64,000 nucleotides of DNA, taken from contig NW_006921537.1 in NCBI RefSeq assembly GCF_000340215.1, positions 1,019,011 to 1,083,010 on the forward strand. The letters are read 5' to 3'. The notes under the pieces were generated by a model. The model saw only the letters and a program-made list of their open reading frames with translations. It was not told where the DNA came from and searched no databases. Positions 20,699-33,499 of this stretch are shown piece after piece; position 1 is the stretch's first letter; every line of letters starts with the position of its first letter. The position numbers and the translations under genes were made by a program. Source of the DNA: Pseudocercospora fijiensis CIRAD86 (lineage: Eukaryota; Ascomycota; Dothideomycetes; Mycosphaerellales; Mycosphaerellaceae).

Positions 20699-22284
20699 TC
20701 GCTAGGCTGGAATTGGGCATGTGATCGAAAGTGGTATGCAGCAAATTCTCTCGTGCTTCGCAAGAGGGGTCGGTCAGGGTAAGAAGGATAGCAGTATGCA
20801 GAGGGAGCATGCGATAGTTACATACTTGAAAAGCACGTGTGACGTTCCTCAAAGTCAGCCAAATTGGTGGAACGGTATCGATGTTCTGCTAAGCTCGCGT
20901 GAGACGCTGCTTGAAGTGTCGATCAACGGGCTGTCAACGATGATTCGTTCCAAGGTCAGGGCAGGCAGTGTCAAGAGCGCGCAAGCTAGACTGCAGCAAG
21001 CTGCTGCGGAGATTCGAGTGAATGTAAGGCGGGCAAAGGCGATCGAATCAGTCTCCAGGACGCGCATACGACAGCTTCAAGAGCGAGACGGCGCACAGCG
21101 GCGAGGAAGCCCGAAATGTTGGAGAGCTGAGAAGAGTAATGCCAGGTAGATCCCGTCCCCGTTTGGTGGCATGTGAGAAGTGGTTGCGCCGATTGCTCCA
21201 GCGGCTGTGGGATGCGGTCAATTGAAAGGCATAAGCAGAGTGGACAAATGAGCGCGAATACGCTTCTGATACGTGCAAGCTAAGTGTGCGGAATGACGAA
21301 GCTTCAGCGGACCGAATCTGACGAGGTGAAAGTGGCTGAGGAGCAGGACAGGACAAGCCATCCACGGACACTGCACTGCACTGCGATTACAATAATGTGG
21401 CCCTGCAGATTCCAGAAGGGCCAGGGCGTTGGGTGTTCGGTAGGCCGTCACTCTCATCAGCACAGAGCGGGTCGAATGCATGCCGTCGATCCTGTAATTG
21501 CTACCTCGCCTCCCAGAGCGGACAAAGGCCGCTGTGAGATGCTCGTCCAGGAAAGTGTGGAATGTGAAGCGGAGAGGATTGCAATTTGCGGCACCACGCA
21601 GCACACGCACAGCCAGTAGCAGTGCCAGTACCAGGCCAGAAACGGGTTCGACGCACACAAGCAGTGCAGCGCGATGCGGACAAGCTTCGCCGCAAATGTC
21701 GCTTGTGGTCTCGTGAGATGCGATGAAACAAGCGAAAAGAAAGTGGACCCGGCAGAGCTTGACCAGAGAGGGAAGCCTGCCAGCTCAGACTTGACATGCA
21801 ACAAGAGCGAGCTGGCCGCGTCCCTTCCTGGCCATCTCACTCACGCAAATTGTTAATCGATACGGCCGGCTGGCCAGAGTTTGCCGTGCATCGAGCTCGT
21901 GAACCGGCCTACTAGTAATCAGGCGGTTAATAGTAGGGTAGAAGGCCGCGTGCTCGGAGGTGAGCGAAGTGGGGATGGATGCTTCTTAGGTGAGGCGAGG
22001 CGAGGCGAGGCGAGGCGTGAGAGGCGTGAGAGGCGTGGCGCGGACGCTCAAGCATGCTTACCTTACCACGAGGCTGCTGGTGTTCTGCTGGCATTATTGG
22101 GTGAAGATATGTCTATCGTTGCAATTATTGCCCTGCTCTCGTTGCTCTTCGGCCGCGATGAGAAGACGTGCGGCACAGCGGAGTCTTCTGCGCACCTCTG
22201 CCCAATGAATGGGTCAATGTGAAACGAGAGTCCAGTACGCGTTGCGCCGTTGCGCCGTTGTGCCGTTGCGCCGTTGGAGCACCA

Positions 22285-22320
<36 letters not shown>

Positions 22321-24408
22321 TCACCGCCTCCCGCGACTCCCGCAGTCTCAAACGTACGTATGGCTCAAACATGGTCATACGTGACGCGCGGTGTTTGTTG
22401 GTGTGGCTGGAGTGTGCTCGAAATGGGGGCGGCACCGCCGGCTGTCTTGCTTGTCAGAAGGCGCTGAGTTGGAGAGCAGGTCAAGAAAGGTTGTAGCTAC
22501 GTGTCACTCCGCTTTGAGAAACATCTCCGAAAAGCCAGCTGGACCTTGTCATTGGCCTGAACCAGATCGTCGCATATTCTACTACTATCTACATGTGCTG
22601 CGTGATGGCAAATGCTGCAGCATCAGTCGCCGCCTGAACCTGTTCTGCACCGCGCCATTCCTCCGTCGTTTTTAAGCTTCACCGTGTCCCAGGATTCGTC
22701 GCGTGTTCGGCTCGTGGCATTTGAAGAAAGTCCCGATCAGGACTGCATATCACGCTGATCCGCACTCAGAACAAGTTTTGACGAGCAGCAGGAAGGCAAT
22801 CTCGAGACGTGCTAATGTTAAGCCTCATACCGATACTCCGCGGCCACGGGAAGGCACGTACACGTCGGTGTTGGAATCTTCCATGTCTCCCTGCGAGAGA
22901 CAAAGTAGCACACGGGACCCTTCAAGCCGCTGCTCAGCTTTGATCGCGCGCTGCAATTCTTGCCATCGCGCTGCCATTCTGTGAACACGGCAGGGAATGC
23001 GCACGGAAGTCGTGCAACCAGAATCAGGGCACGCCGGAAAGAGCCGGAAGTGACGATCATCTCCGAGTAGCAAGTCCGCGACTGCTTGATAACTTGGCAA
23101 TACCAACACGAGAGCCTGATCCATATCCACTGACCAGGTTAGTGCAAGCAACGCATCTGGCCACCCGTTCAAGCTGAATCTGATGCCGAACGCGCACAAC
23201 CGAGATGAATACTTTAAGGCTGGGAACATGCTGTGTAGGCCCAGGATGTCTTATACATCGCTCCAAACAACTGAGCAGTCACAATCAGCCAGACTGGGAA
23301 TGAGCGGCGCCGATCACGCGCACGCCTTGAGCGAGATGGCAGGACACGCAACGACAGCAACACGACTCCACGAGCAGCAGCAGCAGCAACAGCATGCCAG
23401 AATTAGGCAACAGAAGGTCAAAAGCGTTGCGTGCTTGGAAGAAACTGACTTGGTGCAGCCGGATCAGCGCTGAGAGATCGACAGACATGCACACTCAAAA
23501 CTCATCGCACCATCGAGTAAAGCCGGTTTTCTCATCACGCTCGCAGCAACGACCTGTATCTCAAACATCACCGACACCGGCGCAGAATCATGTCACCTCC
23601 ACACATCGTACAACTGGAAAAAGCAGGAACAGTATCCACATGCCAGGGATAGCTCGCATCGCAGAGACTTTGCTCCCGAAAGGCTGTAGCTGTACACGGC
23701 AGACTTCTACTGTACCCTCCTCCCAGGGTCCGCTGACATGCACCTCATCTGAGACATGCATACCTCGAACCAGTCCGAGCGTCGAACTACATCAGCATCT
23801 GCTCCCCGCCGCCCAACATTTACCATGATGAAGTATCCTTCGCACACGCAGAACAATCGCGTTCCAAAGCCGTGTTTGCATGAAGCGAGAGCCACATTGG
23901 ATTGCGTACATGATATTTACACCGAATAATTTGTCTCAGCTGCAAGCGAACAGAAAGGGCTCGACACTCCTGCTTCGAAAGGAAGACCTGATCAGTTCTA
24001 TGGATATTAAGCAGTCGCCATGTTTGCCCAGCATCCTCACCACGCCGTAGAAGACGTGTTCACATCGGGAATGAACTTCACGCTTGAAGAAAATAGACAT
24101 TCACATATCCCACAAATGCAATAATAGAAAATCCTCGTCCTTCAAGATGATAAGTACTCGGTGATTCTATACATTACCATATTACTATAGTATAAATCCA
24201 TATAATGTTTTGACTCAGGGTATCTCAAACGAAATGACGAGGCAAAAAAAAACCCCCCCTTCTTCCCCTGATGAAGCGTGCCTGGTCTGTGCCTTATCCA
24301 AAACGCCTATGAAAAAAAACTCTCACTCCGACTCCTGACAAGAATTTCAAAAGTCGTGCCATGAACCTGTTTCAATGGTCGCCCGCCGCCGCTCCGTCCC
24401 AAGGCATG
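20699..24408. other. 3.7-kb intergenic region with minisatellites
   Basis: No gene recognised on either strand. It contains short tandem arrays: GAGGC/GAGGCGT units at 21991-22040, GCCGTTGCG-like units at about 22243-22276, and 8-bp GGACCGTG units at about 22284-22322. A CAG/CAA tract lies near 23378-23395. Most of it is upstream of the 19.2-20.7 kb gene, so an unseen long 5' UTR is possible. Confidence 0.45.
21991..22322. repeat. Cluster of three short G/C-rich tandem repeats
   Basis: Three different arrays lie within 330 bp: (GAGGC)n turning into (GAGGCGT)n, a nine-base GCCGTTGCG-type array, and five near-perfect copies of GGACCGTG. They share no unit and are separated by unique DNA. Confidence 0.7.
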
Positions 24409-27090
24409 CTATACCTTCTTCTTTTGACGTAATTTCCATTCCGTCCGGGCGACACGCATCAACATATCCTCATCCTTGATCGGGATGAAGGATGTGAGCA
24501 CTTTCATCGCGTTTTCAAAATCGCTGTCCAAGATGATAGCCCGGGTGGCGTCGATCAACGCAGCACTTGTGGCGTGCAAGACATCCAGACTCGCGCCGCC
24601 GAAAGGGTGGGCATCTGTGGCAGCAGGCGTCTGGGTCGTCGAAGGTCCTTTCATAGGTGTGTTACTCGGTGGTGGTGGGTTGGTTTTAGGTGCAGAGAGA
24701 TCGTCGCCGAGGAGCATGAAGACATCCCAAATTCGTAATTGCGCCGGGAATGGTACGCTCATGTTGAATAGGGTTAGATACCATCGTGTTCCATAAGTCA
24801 TAGATGTGATTCCAAGCTCGGCAAGTTTGTCGTGGACCGGTCCACCCAGTAGCCATTGCTTGTCGAAGTCCTCTAATGCGGCCATGAGACCACTGAAGTT
24901 TTCCCTAAAGAAGCTTTCGAGTCCTCGCAATTGCCACATGCGTACCATCATCACGAACGCGTTCTCCTCATCAAAGTAGCAAAGCAATGTGACAGCTATG
25001 CTCGCCATACCCTGGACGTAGCCGACTTCTGGAAAGTAGAGCGCCATGGCATGAAGAACGCGGAAAAGTAGTCGTTGGCCTCCTCGATATCTCCTCCTGA
25101 ACATGACATGGAGCTGAATAGTCCGCGGTACATCAACATCGATCTGAACGTCGTCCGCGGAACTCACTGCCTGCAGTTTGTGGAACTGTCCTATCAGCTC
25201 TTCATCTGTTGCAAGGCTGGTTCGTCTTCGCGCAGAGGCTGCCAGGAAGCTATGCCAAGCTGTGGCTCGCCATCGGTCAGGAATGCCTTTCCATGTTCGT
25301 TCAATCAGTTTCGGATCTGTCGTATCGAATTCGAAATGCATGCCGCCTCCCTTCGCTTCTCGCGAACGTTTTGCAGGTCTAGCCATTTTTCGCCACTTCT
25401 CTTCTCGTGCCCATTCGCGCTGCTTGAGCACTGAAGCGGTCTTGCCAGCATCCTCATTCTCATCAATGTCTTCGAGACCTGGTGGCAGTGTGAGCATATC
25501 GGAAGCCTCAGCGAGTACCCGTTTAGTCCTCGAGCGGAAGAGGTTTCGAGTCGAACTCGTCGAGTGAGTACTATGTACCGATGGCGGTCCTTTCTTGCCG
25601 GCCCAGTCATTGCTGGGCCGCGGTGGTACTGATCTTGAAGAGCGCGGGTTGGAGGGTCCTCGCACTAGTTTTCGTTCTCGACGTGGCTGTTCAGCTTCTA
25701 CTCGGAGTGATGTTGCCACTCTCTGCATCCCAGTGCCTATCTGGTGGCGATCGGACATGACCGAGGCTCGACCCGTTGTGCGATCCTGGTGAATGAAGCC
25801 ATACCGGTCGACGGCAGAGCTGTCAACGTCTTCCCAGTCCTCAATGCCTCCAGCTAACTCACGCGCATCACGTGAATATGTCGACAGGTAGCTTGACCTC
25901 TGCTCGGTCAACGGCCAGTTGTCGGTATTCGGCTCTCGCGTCTTGTCGACACTCAGGCTACCGTTCACCATATCGGGAGAAGAGGTGTCTCTGGTAAGTT
26001 CTGGGGTAGTCTTTCCGGAGATCGCGATGCTGGCAGGATAGATCCATTGGGCAGCTCGTTCGTCACCATGCTCGTACATGTTTCGGACTTTCATGGAGAA
26101 TGTAATCTCTTCAGCAGACAAAACCCGTCTGCCCTGGATAGCAGCTTGCAGCATCTGTACGCTGGGTTTCCGACGGCCGGCCAGAAGTCCAGATCTGGGT
26201 TGTTCCTGAGATGCAGTGGGGTCCCGTTGCTGATGTCCATCGGCGGGTGTGTCTGACTCTGGGGCAACAGGTTTGACAGTCGGCTCGCTGAGGACGTAAG
26301 GATTGTCGGCTTGAGCGCTGAAGACGGGTGTGGTCACGCCACTACTCGCATTCCTTGCCTTGTCGTCGCCTTGGGTATGGATCAGATCTTGCATTTTCCG
26401 GCCGCCGAACAAGATGCTGCCTCTGGTGGAGAATCCGACCTTGTCAGAGGCCAGATCCTCCAGACTGAGGTCGTCCACACTCGCGCTGGTCGCGGGCAAC
26501 TGAGTCGGCCGAGCTTCGAAGCTGTTCATCTTGGCCGGACGCGATGGTGATGCCGACGCGCTCCGAATGTTCCACTTTGCACGTCGCTGCGGGTTCTCCC
26601 TCTTGTTCTGCCACCTGCCTGACGAAGACCTGCTGCGCCCAGTAGCAGCAGTCTCGTCATTCTGAACCACAATGGTGGGCACGGTCGGCTCTCGCACAGC
26701 ACGCGTGTCCGTGGAGGGGTGCTCGGTGGAGGCTGCAGTCGATACAGAGGGTGCAATGCCGGAGTCGCGTTTGACCTCGTCCGACTCGGACAGCACGGAG
26801 AAGCGTTCGACGGGACTCTTGGGAGGCTGAGGCGAGGGCGATGTTGGCGGCCTAAACGACCTGGAGCTCGTATAGGCGTGCGAAAATGGCAAGGGGGATT
26901 TGTCTGCGGCAGGAGAATTGTTGGTGGGAGAGTTGTTGCGACTTCTGCTGCCATTGCCACTGCCATTCCCATTGACAGATCTCGTGCGGGGAGGCAGGCC
27001 CTCCTCAAATTGTTCATAGCGATATGACTGCAGCGAGCTCAGCGATGGCTGAGACTTGACGTCGCGGCGGACATGGCTGTCGTCGCGCAT
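24409..27090 (-). CDS. TBC-domain Rab GTPase-activating protein
   Basis: Predicted Rab-GAP controlling membrane traffic. Single open frame of 893 aa. The N-terminal ~570 residues are Ser/Pro-rich and probably disordered, with basic patches. The TBC domain occupies about residues 600-840: WKGIPDRWRATAWHSFL, then IDVDVPRTI holding the catalytic arginine finger (I-x-x-D-x-x-R type), and YFPEVGYVQGM with the glutamine finger (Y-x-Q). LRIWDVFMLLGDD completes the C-lobe, and a ~50-residue proline-rich insertion after it is odd but occurs in fungal members. No frame damage; the start is the first ATG of the frame. Confidence 0.9.
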   Translation of the reverse strand: MRDDSHVRRDVKSQPSLSSLQSYRYEQFEEGLPPRTRSVNGNGSGNGSRSRNNSPTNNSPAADKSPLPFSHAYTSSRSFRPPTSPSPQPPKSPVERFSVLSESDEVKRDSGIAPSVSTAASTEHPSTDTRAVREPTVPTIVVQNDETAATGRSRSSSGRWQNKRENPQRRAKWNIRSASASPSRPAKMNSFEARPTQLPATSASVDDLSLEDLASDKVGFSTRGSILFGGRKMQDLIHTQGDDKARNASSGVTTPVFSAQADNPYVLSEPTVKPVAPESDTPADGHQQRDPTASQEQPRSGLLAGRRKPSVQMLQAAIQGRRVLSAEEITFSMKVRNMYEHGDERAAQWIYPASIAISGKTTPELTRDTSSPDMVNGSLSVDKTREPNTDNWPLTEQRSSYLSTYSRDARELAGGIEDWEDVDSSAVDRYGFIHQDRTTGRASVMSDRHQIGTGMQRVATSLRVEAEQPRRERKLVRGPSNPRSSRSVPPRPSNDWAGKKGPPSVHSTHSTSSTRNLFRSRTKRVLAEASDMLTLPPGLEDIDENEDAGKTASVLKQREWAREEKWRKMARPAKRSREAKGGGMHFEFDTTDPKLIERTWKGIPDRWRATAWHSFLAASARRRTSLATDEELIGQFHKLQAVSSADDVQIDVDVPRTIQLHVMFRRRYRGGQRLLFRVLHAMALYFPEVGYVQGMASIAVTLLCYFDEENAFVMMVRMWQLRGLESFFRENFSGLMAALEDFDKQWLLGGPVHDKLAELGITSMTYGTRWYLTLFNMSVPFPAQLRIWDVFMLLGDDLSAPKTNPPPPSNTPMKGPSTTQTPAATDAHPFGGASLDVLHATSAALIDATRAIILDSDFENAMKVLTSFIPIKDEDMLMRVARTEWKLRQKKKV

Positions 27091-29699
27091 GGTAGAACTA
27101 TTGTCCTGGCGCTGCTGCGTTGCACATCGACGTCAATGCGCACGATCCTCGACTGCCCGGAGACTCGTTCGCGTGTGCAGAATGGGCGAAATGGAGGGCA
27201 GGCGCGGACGGGCATTGGGGCTCGACGGTGGAGGGGATTGTTTATACCAAACCGACAGCTCTACTCTGGGTAATAATGGTGGACCGGGCAGGGAGGTGAA
27301 ACGGGCGCGCGCACCTCCACGTAACGCAGCGCAGGCGACTCGCTAGACATGCTCCATGATTGCCGATGGCGGATGGCCCATTTCGACATGCACGCAATTT
27401 CGACCTCGACCGCCCGCGATTCGCCCGCCTGTGCATTGCACGAGCCTATACGGAGCTCTTCTATCAGGTCTTATGCAGCATCTCGGATGAGCCATCGTGG
27501 CCCGTTGGCGCGCATATCCGGCATCCAAGATTTCTTCACGACGAGTCACTCGCCGCTCTGAATCGACCAACGTTTCGCGCCCGCCCGAGAAATCGAGTGA
27601 GTGAACGCTTCGCCCGCTGTGGACAGCTCTGAAACGCTGCAACCCCCCTGACCATCTGCTATTGGGATTGCATGCGTAGCACGAGCTGGAGAGCCTGGCC
27701 AAAGTGCATGTACGGCTGCGGTGTGACCCCTACAAGACTGCAAGGCATGACCGGCGCAGCGATAACACTGCGATAGAGTATCGCGCTATGCAATGAAGTC
27801 ATGTCTGCGTGGCTGGGCGTTGTGAACAGCGAGCCGACCAAGAACGTGGCTAGCAGCGAGGAGCACATGCGAGTAAACCGACCGAAGACATCCTTCCCGT
27901 GCCGACAACGTCTTTTCGAGGCGCACGCAGCTGGTAATCGATACTTTGATGATGTTATGCGCTTGCATGATTGAACTGCAAATTACCTTCTAGCTGGAAC
28001 AAAGCCTTGCCTCGCCAGAAGTGGTGCGACATCTATTATAATGGAAATGATTCAGATCTCAACGGGGAACCACCGAGGCTCTTCTCCATCCACTCGGAAA
28101 GGAAGTCATGGACACTGATCGTGCGTACGGAGTGAGTTGAAGCTTCATGTTCAGTACCACAGGCGGCCGGCAAAGACTGTGTACACTCCGTTCATCTTTT
28201 AGTGACAGAAAATCGGCTGCATCATGGTTGTGCCTGCTCATTCATATAATAAAGCTTCTAGACTTGCTCCTACGAACCAAGCATACCTTGCTTGAATGCA
28301 AGTGTATCGAAGAAAACGCGTCCGGACGCGACCACAACACTTTGAAACAAAACACTGTGTCTGAGAGTCTCAAAGTACCAAGTTACGAAGTCGCGCATCA
28401 GCACGTCTAGGTCTAGCTGTTGAAGCGCGGATCACGAGAACAACAAGTCGTCTGAGGTGTTACTTTTCGGGGGAGTACGATTGCCGACTCGAGAGGTCGC
28501 ACAGCACGATCTGCACTGCGAACGGGCCTTCACAATCTTTAGTAGACCAACACAGATTTTGGATGAATCGGTCGTGAGGCATCCGAGGAATGTCACACTC
28601 AATGGCTTCGACAGTCCTAAGTTCTCTCCTAACTTCGGCCAGGAATATCATTTGAAAAGCCATCTCGGTTCGCTACGATATGAAAGATAACCATCTGGCC
28701 ACGATTCTACAATACTGTGGCAATGGCATATCCGCAGACTTCGCGAAACGTGACGCACTCCAAGATTTGATCAAGGACAAGGGCATGCGTCGAGCTGTGT
28801 CGTCAACGAATCCTGGTTGGGCTTCATGAGCTTAAATTGTTTATTGCAGCTGATCACTTCGAATACGGCTAGCGAGTGCTTCGATGTGGGCTAATAATGA
28901 GTTCATCGAATACCTACAGCGTCTTCGCGCATCGGAAGGCTATCAATTTTCCCCCATTCTGGGCTAGCAAGGGTTTGGGCCAATTGAAAACTCGGCTTCG
29001 CTGTTAAGCGTAAAAGTAATAGCCCTCCGATGCGCGAAGACGCTGTACTTGTAGATTGCATACACCGTGCGATGGAGATTGCAGCTCTTTGGACGTGGAA
29101 AAGTCCCATCGATTTCTGGACATTCAAGGCTGAAGTAAATACGTACCAGGCATAGAATCTCACAACGGCTGTCGATGCTGGAGCGGGCACCACTGATGCC
29201 AATCACAACCCGGCCGAGGAATTCCGCTCAAAAGCACAACCACTAGAAACGTGAAGGCATCACGACATTTTCTGCTATATGGCATATTCTTCCTCAACGA
29301 TGACTTTCGCGACTTCAACTCAGCCACTATCACCTGCAGTGAGCTCCTCATGACAGGATGTAGCAGCTGCTTGCGAATCGTGAGGCATGTCGATACTTTC
29401 GATTGACTTCGTGTGCTGCGGGCATCCGATTGCTCCGCTATTATTAAGAACTCAAGGTCTCCTTCTAGGGCACTTATCCTACCAACGAAGTACGCATTCA
29501 GGATCGCAAACTTAAGACGAATTACCCGGCAAGCCATCGCACTCACCAGAACACTGTCGTCGTCGCTCGCCCAACGAATCTTCAACCATGATCGCTCTCA
29601 GCCGCCTGAGGACAATCTCATGGGACGTAGGCAAAGGCGCGACATACAGACCGCAGGGTACGAACTCGCACTCGGACGAATCCCAATATCACCACTGCT
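27091..29699. other. Intergenic region, no gene recognised
   Basis: Upstream region of the TBC gene followed by about 2 kb in which no domain or consistent splice model was found. Short open frames are scattered on both strands. Confidence 0.4.
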
Positions 29700-30239
29700 A
29701 ATAAACTGCAGCTAGGGACAGCAAAGGTCGTGTCATCCGAATTGAGGTCGTGAAAGAGAAGCCAGGCCTTAAACGCTCGCTGAGCAGCTCCCTCAAGAAG
29801 AAACTTATGCTTTGGAAAAAAGGAAGAGAAGACCACGATTGAGGACGACCAGCTTACTGGCATGGCCACCAATATCACACAGCCATCGTCCAACAAAGAG
29901 AAGGGTCGAGCTACTTTTGTCGATAATGTTTCGCATGCTTGATGGTACTGCGAGGGATGTTTGTAACAGGTCCTCGGACGGATTTCATTCATGCGATCCT
30001 GAACGACCACAGCCGATTGAAGGGAAAGTTTCCTACTTCTTTGACTCAGCGGGCGAGAACTTGATACTTCTTCGTTCTGGAGCGCACCAGCTTATTGGGA
30101 GAATGGATTTGTGCAACCACTTGCAGGCTTTCGAGGCTGATGACTGCTGCCGCCAAATTCCAATACCATACAAGTTTGGCCCTATACATGTATGCAGATG
30201 TCAGCAAGGCGATTCTGTGCGTGTCGTGTGAGATATCGA
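29700..30239 (+). pseudogene. Unidentified coding-like segment with a broken frame
   Basis: Several adjacent plus-strand stretches look protein-like but lie in different frames. One reads KGRVIRIEVVKEKPGLKR through LKKKLMLWKK (about 29724-29822). After an A6 run near 29815-29823 the frame must shift by one base to continue EEKTTIEDDQLTGMATNIT to FVDNVSHA (about 29935). A third stretch, IEGKVSYFFDSAGENLILL to DSVRVV plus stop (about 30012-30231), could be joined by a GT-AG intron. I do not recognise the family. Either a decayed gene or a real gene with a base error in the A-run. Confidence 0.35.
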
Positions 30240-30544
30240 CTTGAGTAGGAATGACAGTATCCTAACATTACAATTGCGACTACAATTCTCAAAACAGGTG
30301 GCGAGAACTAGTACTATTCCAACATTTTTATCTCTTTCGTAATTTCAGCTTGGAGTTTCACATGGCATTCGGGATACGACACCATCATGATGACATGATC
30401 TTCACGTTCAAAATTGGCTCTGAGTCTTCCTCTTCGACGCCTCAGACTCTGCTCACTACTCATCACTCTCTACTTGTTGCTGATCTATCGGAGATAGTTC
30501 ACTACTCCAATTTCCGGAGCTCACTACGCGTCGCCGGACGCACA

Positions 30545-30722
30545 CTTACTACTCACTACTTACCACTTACTACTTACCACTTACTACTTACTACTTACTA
30601 CTTACTACTTACTACTCACTACTTACTACTCACTACTTACTACTTACTACTCACTACTTACTACTTACTACTTACTACTTACTACTCACTACTCACTACT
30701 CACTACTTACTACTCACTACTC
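30545..30722. repeat. Heptanucleotide tandem repeat, (ACTACTT/ACTACTC)n
   Basis: About 25 copies of a seven-base unit in two alternating variants, CTTACTA and CTCACTA, with two CTTACCA forms at the left. Because seven is not a multiple of three it reads as a four-part repeating peptide if translated, but no gene context supports translation. Confidence 0.85.
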
Positions 30723-31429
30723 AAACGTCGTACGAAGAAAACAACTTCCGATTCACGAGCACGCCTGAATGACTTGGCTTGATGGTAGGTAATCTCTAAG
30801 GTTATCCTACATATACAATCTGAACACCTTCTGATCCACTAACACTAATCATCACTCGCCACCTCCTCCACCCACATCCTCACCATTTGCCCTCCAAATA
30901 AAAATCACCACGTCCAACAACAACGCAGTCCAACTCCCATCACCACCCTGATAACAATCTATTACCTAACATCATCATCTCACCAACACCACCAGCCTTC
31001 TACCAAAACAGTAACTTCTTCTTGACCAAAACCGGACATTGGATCATCCGGATCTACGGAGTTTGTGTTACCGATCAAGAAAGGTTCTGGCCAAGAATGG
31101 CAAAGCTACAAGGTCAAGGCTTGGGTGCAGGAAGCTCACCTGGTCGAGGAAATCTACCGGGGACTTGGCGTGATGCTGGGCTTGCTGCGATGGGATGAGA
31201 GTGATGACGATGAGAGAAAAAGAACACCCATATAGCAAAGGGAGATGGATGGATGGATAGATAGCGTCTGTTCTCTCGCTCTTTCCTCTCTAGTCGACTA
31301 GCAGTAACGTGTGCTGTTGTTCGTGGTATCTCAAAAAATCTCATCAACATGCTCAGTTCATATCACAAATTTTGGAACAAAAAATTATTCCAATAACAAC
31401 AACAGAACCCGAGAGCGAGCGAGCACTTT

Positions 31430-33142
31430 TTAATGCCCACCGCTGATTTTCTCGTGCTTTTCTTTTTGCATTTGTTCGTAGGCGATTCCATGTCGGTCGC
31501 CACCGATACCGGTATGAGCAGTGCCATTCCCATCGCTGCTCCCCTCGCTTCCAGCCGGGTCTTTGCCCTCAAGCATTTCGCTGTGCTGTTGAATGCCATG
31601 GCGCTCGAATTGGGGGATGTCGGCGTTCGCGTTCGGTGCTTCGCTTGCGGGTGTCCAGGCTAAGTAGTCACGGCGGACCTCGACGTAATCGTAAGCGAAC
31701 TCGCCGAGCTGGTCGTCGTCCATACCGAGAAGTTCTGCCTCGTCGGATGCGCGGAGCTTCAGGCCGGGGATGTAGTTGATGGCGTAGGCGATGAGGGCGG
31801 AGATTACGAATGACCAGCCAGTAGCTGCTGCGATGTATGCGATTTGTTGGTAGAGCTGTTTCCAGTTGTGCTCGATCCAACCACCTGGGTAGAGTCCGGT
31901 GTTGACACCATCGAGACCAATGACGTATGGTGCGGCGAAAATCCCGTTGAAGAAGAGACCGATCATGCCGGCGACACCGTGCTCAGCGAACACATCCATG
32001 GAGTCGTCGATCTTGATCCAGTACTTGATCTTGGTTGAAAAATTGCATATCACACCAGTTACGACACCGAGAACGACTGACGCCCAGAGAGGAATGTATC
32101 CAGAAGCTGGGGTGGCGGCGACGAGACCAGAGATGGTTCCCGAACACCAGCCGACCATCGACCACTTGCGAGCCAATCTCCAATCGAGGATAACCCAAGT
32201 GATGGCAGCGAACATGGCAGTCAGGTTCGAGTTCCAGCAGGCGTAGACGGCACGAAGGTTGGCACCAAACGACGAACCTCCGTTGAATCCGAGCCAGCCA
32301 AACCAGAGGAGGACTGTACCAAGCGTGATGAGAGAGACGTTATGTGGGCGGAAATTCAACATCATCTTTTCTTGCCGTCGGCCGAGAACCATCGAGTAGG
32401 CGAGAGCAGACATTCCAGAACCGATTTCGACAGGTCCACCACCGGCGTAGTCGAGAACACCCCATTTGTACGCCCAACCATTGGCTCCCCATCCCCAGTA
32501 TGCAATCGGGCAGTAGACGAAAGTCGCCCAGAAGAAAATGAACACCAAAGCCGGAATGAGCCGACCTCGCTCAGCAACCGCTCCCATAACAATAGCAGCC
32601 GTAACAGCGCAGAACTGCATCTGGTAGAACGAGTAAAGCAGATCAGGGATCAACGGGCTCCCGGGCGAAGGATGTGCGAGGGTATTCATGAGTCCGAATT
32701 TCTTTAAATCGCCAATAAATCTGTTGTCGGCATAGTTGCTGAAGGCGAGCGAGTATCCGCAGAAATACCATTGGAAAGTTATGATGGAGTATGAGCCCAT
32801 ACATGCGAAGATCATGCTGAGGGCTGACTTTCTTCGTGCGAGGCCTGAGTAGAGAAATCCTAGACCCGGGACCATGACTAGTACCATGGCTGAGGCTACG
32901 ATTATGTAGGCTTGATCTCCGGCTGCGAACCATTGGTTTAGGTTTTCGACGTCTGGGAGGGCGGATTGTTAGTACAGTTCTTTTTTGTTGTGGTGTGGCG
33001 GGAATTGCTTTTTGACACGTGATTGTTGAGGGTATCGGCGCGGGCGTTGAGGAAGTGAAGGGAAGGACTCACTGGAGTCACCGCCAAGGTCTTGATTCGT
33101 TCCATTGAACTCCGCCGGAGCTCCGACCCAAGAGTACGACAT
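31430..33142 (-). CDS. Ammonium transporter of the MEP/AMT family
   Basis: Plasma-membrane ammonium permease. Two exons (33142-33073, 32952-31430) with a 120-nt intron, the longest in the window, give 530 aa. The extracellular N-terminus starts MSYSWVGAPAEFNGTNQ and runs through ENLNQWFAAGDQAYIIVASAM into the membrane. Eleven hydrophobic helices are expected. Signature parts are present: VPGLGFLYSGL, WGWGANGW, the first pore histidine in FRPHNVSLITLG, WFGWLGFNGGSS, and the second pore histidine in FAEHGVAGMIGLFFNG. The cytosolic C-tail holds the conserved GMDDDQLGEFAYDYVEVRRD region. Several GATA motifs upstream fit nitrogen-catabolite control. Which MEP paralogue this is cannot be decided. 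Confidence 0.95.
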
Positions 33143-33499
33143 CTTGTGTCGAGGAGCGGGAAGCCCGCGGTGCTGTTTTGGGAATTACTGTCGAGCTGCA
33201 ACCAAGAGAAGCTGTATGGATGGATGGATGGATGGATGGAAGCTCGGCACGCGACGCAAGGGATGATGTCGTGTATAGACCAACGCCGGCACAGGACAAG
33301 TTAGGCTTTGCAACAGTAAAATGCAAAGCGAGAGGTGAGGAGGATGAAGTAGGTAAGTTAATAATCAAGAGAAAGGTGTGTGTGTTTGCAGGGCTAGAAG
33401 CACGCTCAGCGGAGAAGGACGGGTGCACTGGGTTCCTTATGAGGCGCCATCTGCATCAGATCTTCCCACTACTTCGAACCTTCTTAGCTCACAACATCA

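Noticed and set aside
20721..21149. 142-codon plus-strand frame
   Set aside because: No domain; it lies antisense in the upstream region of the Pro/Gln-rich gene.
30350..30772. 140-codon Leu/Thr/Tyr-rich open frame
   Set aside because: It is the heptanucleotide repeat read as protein.
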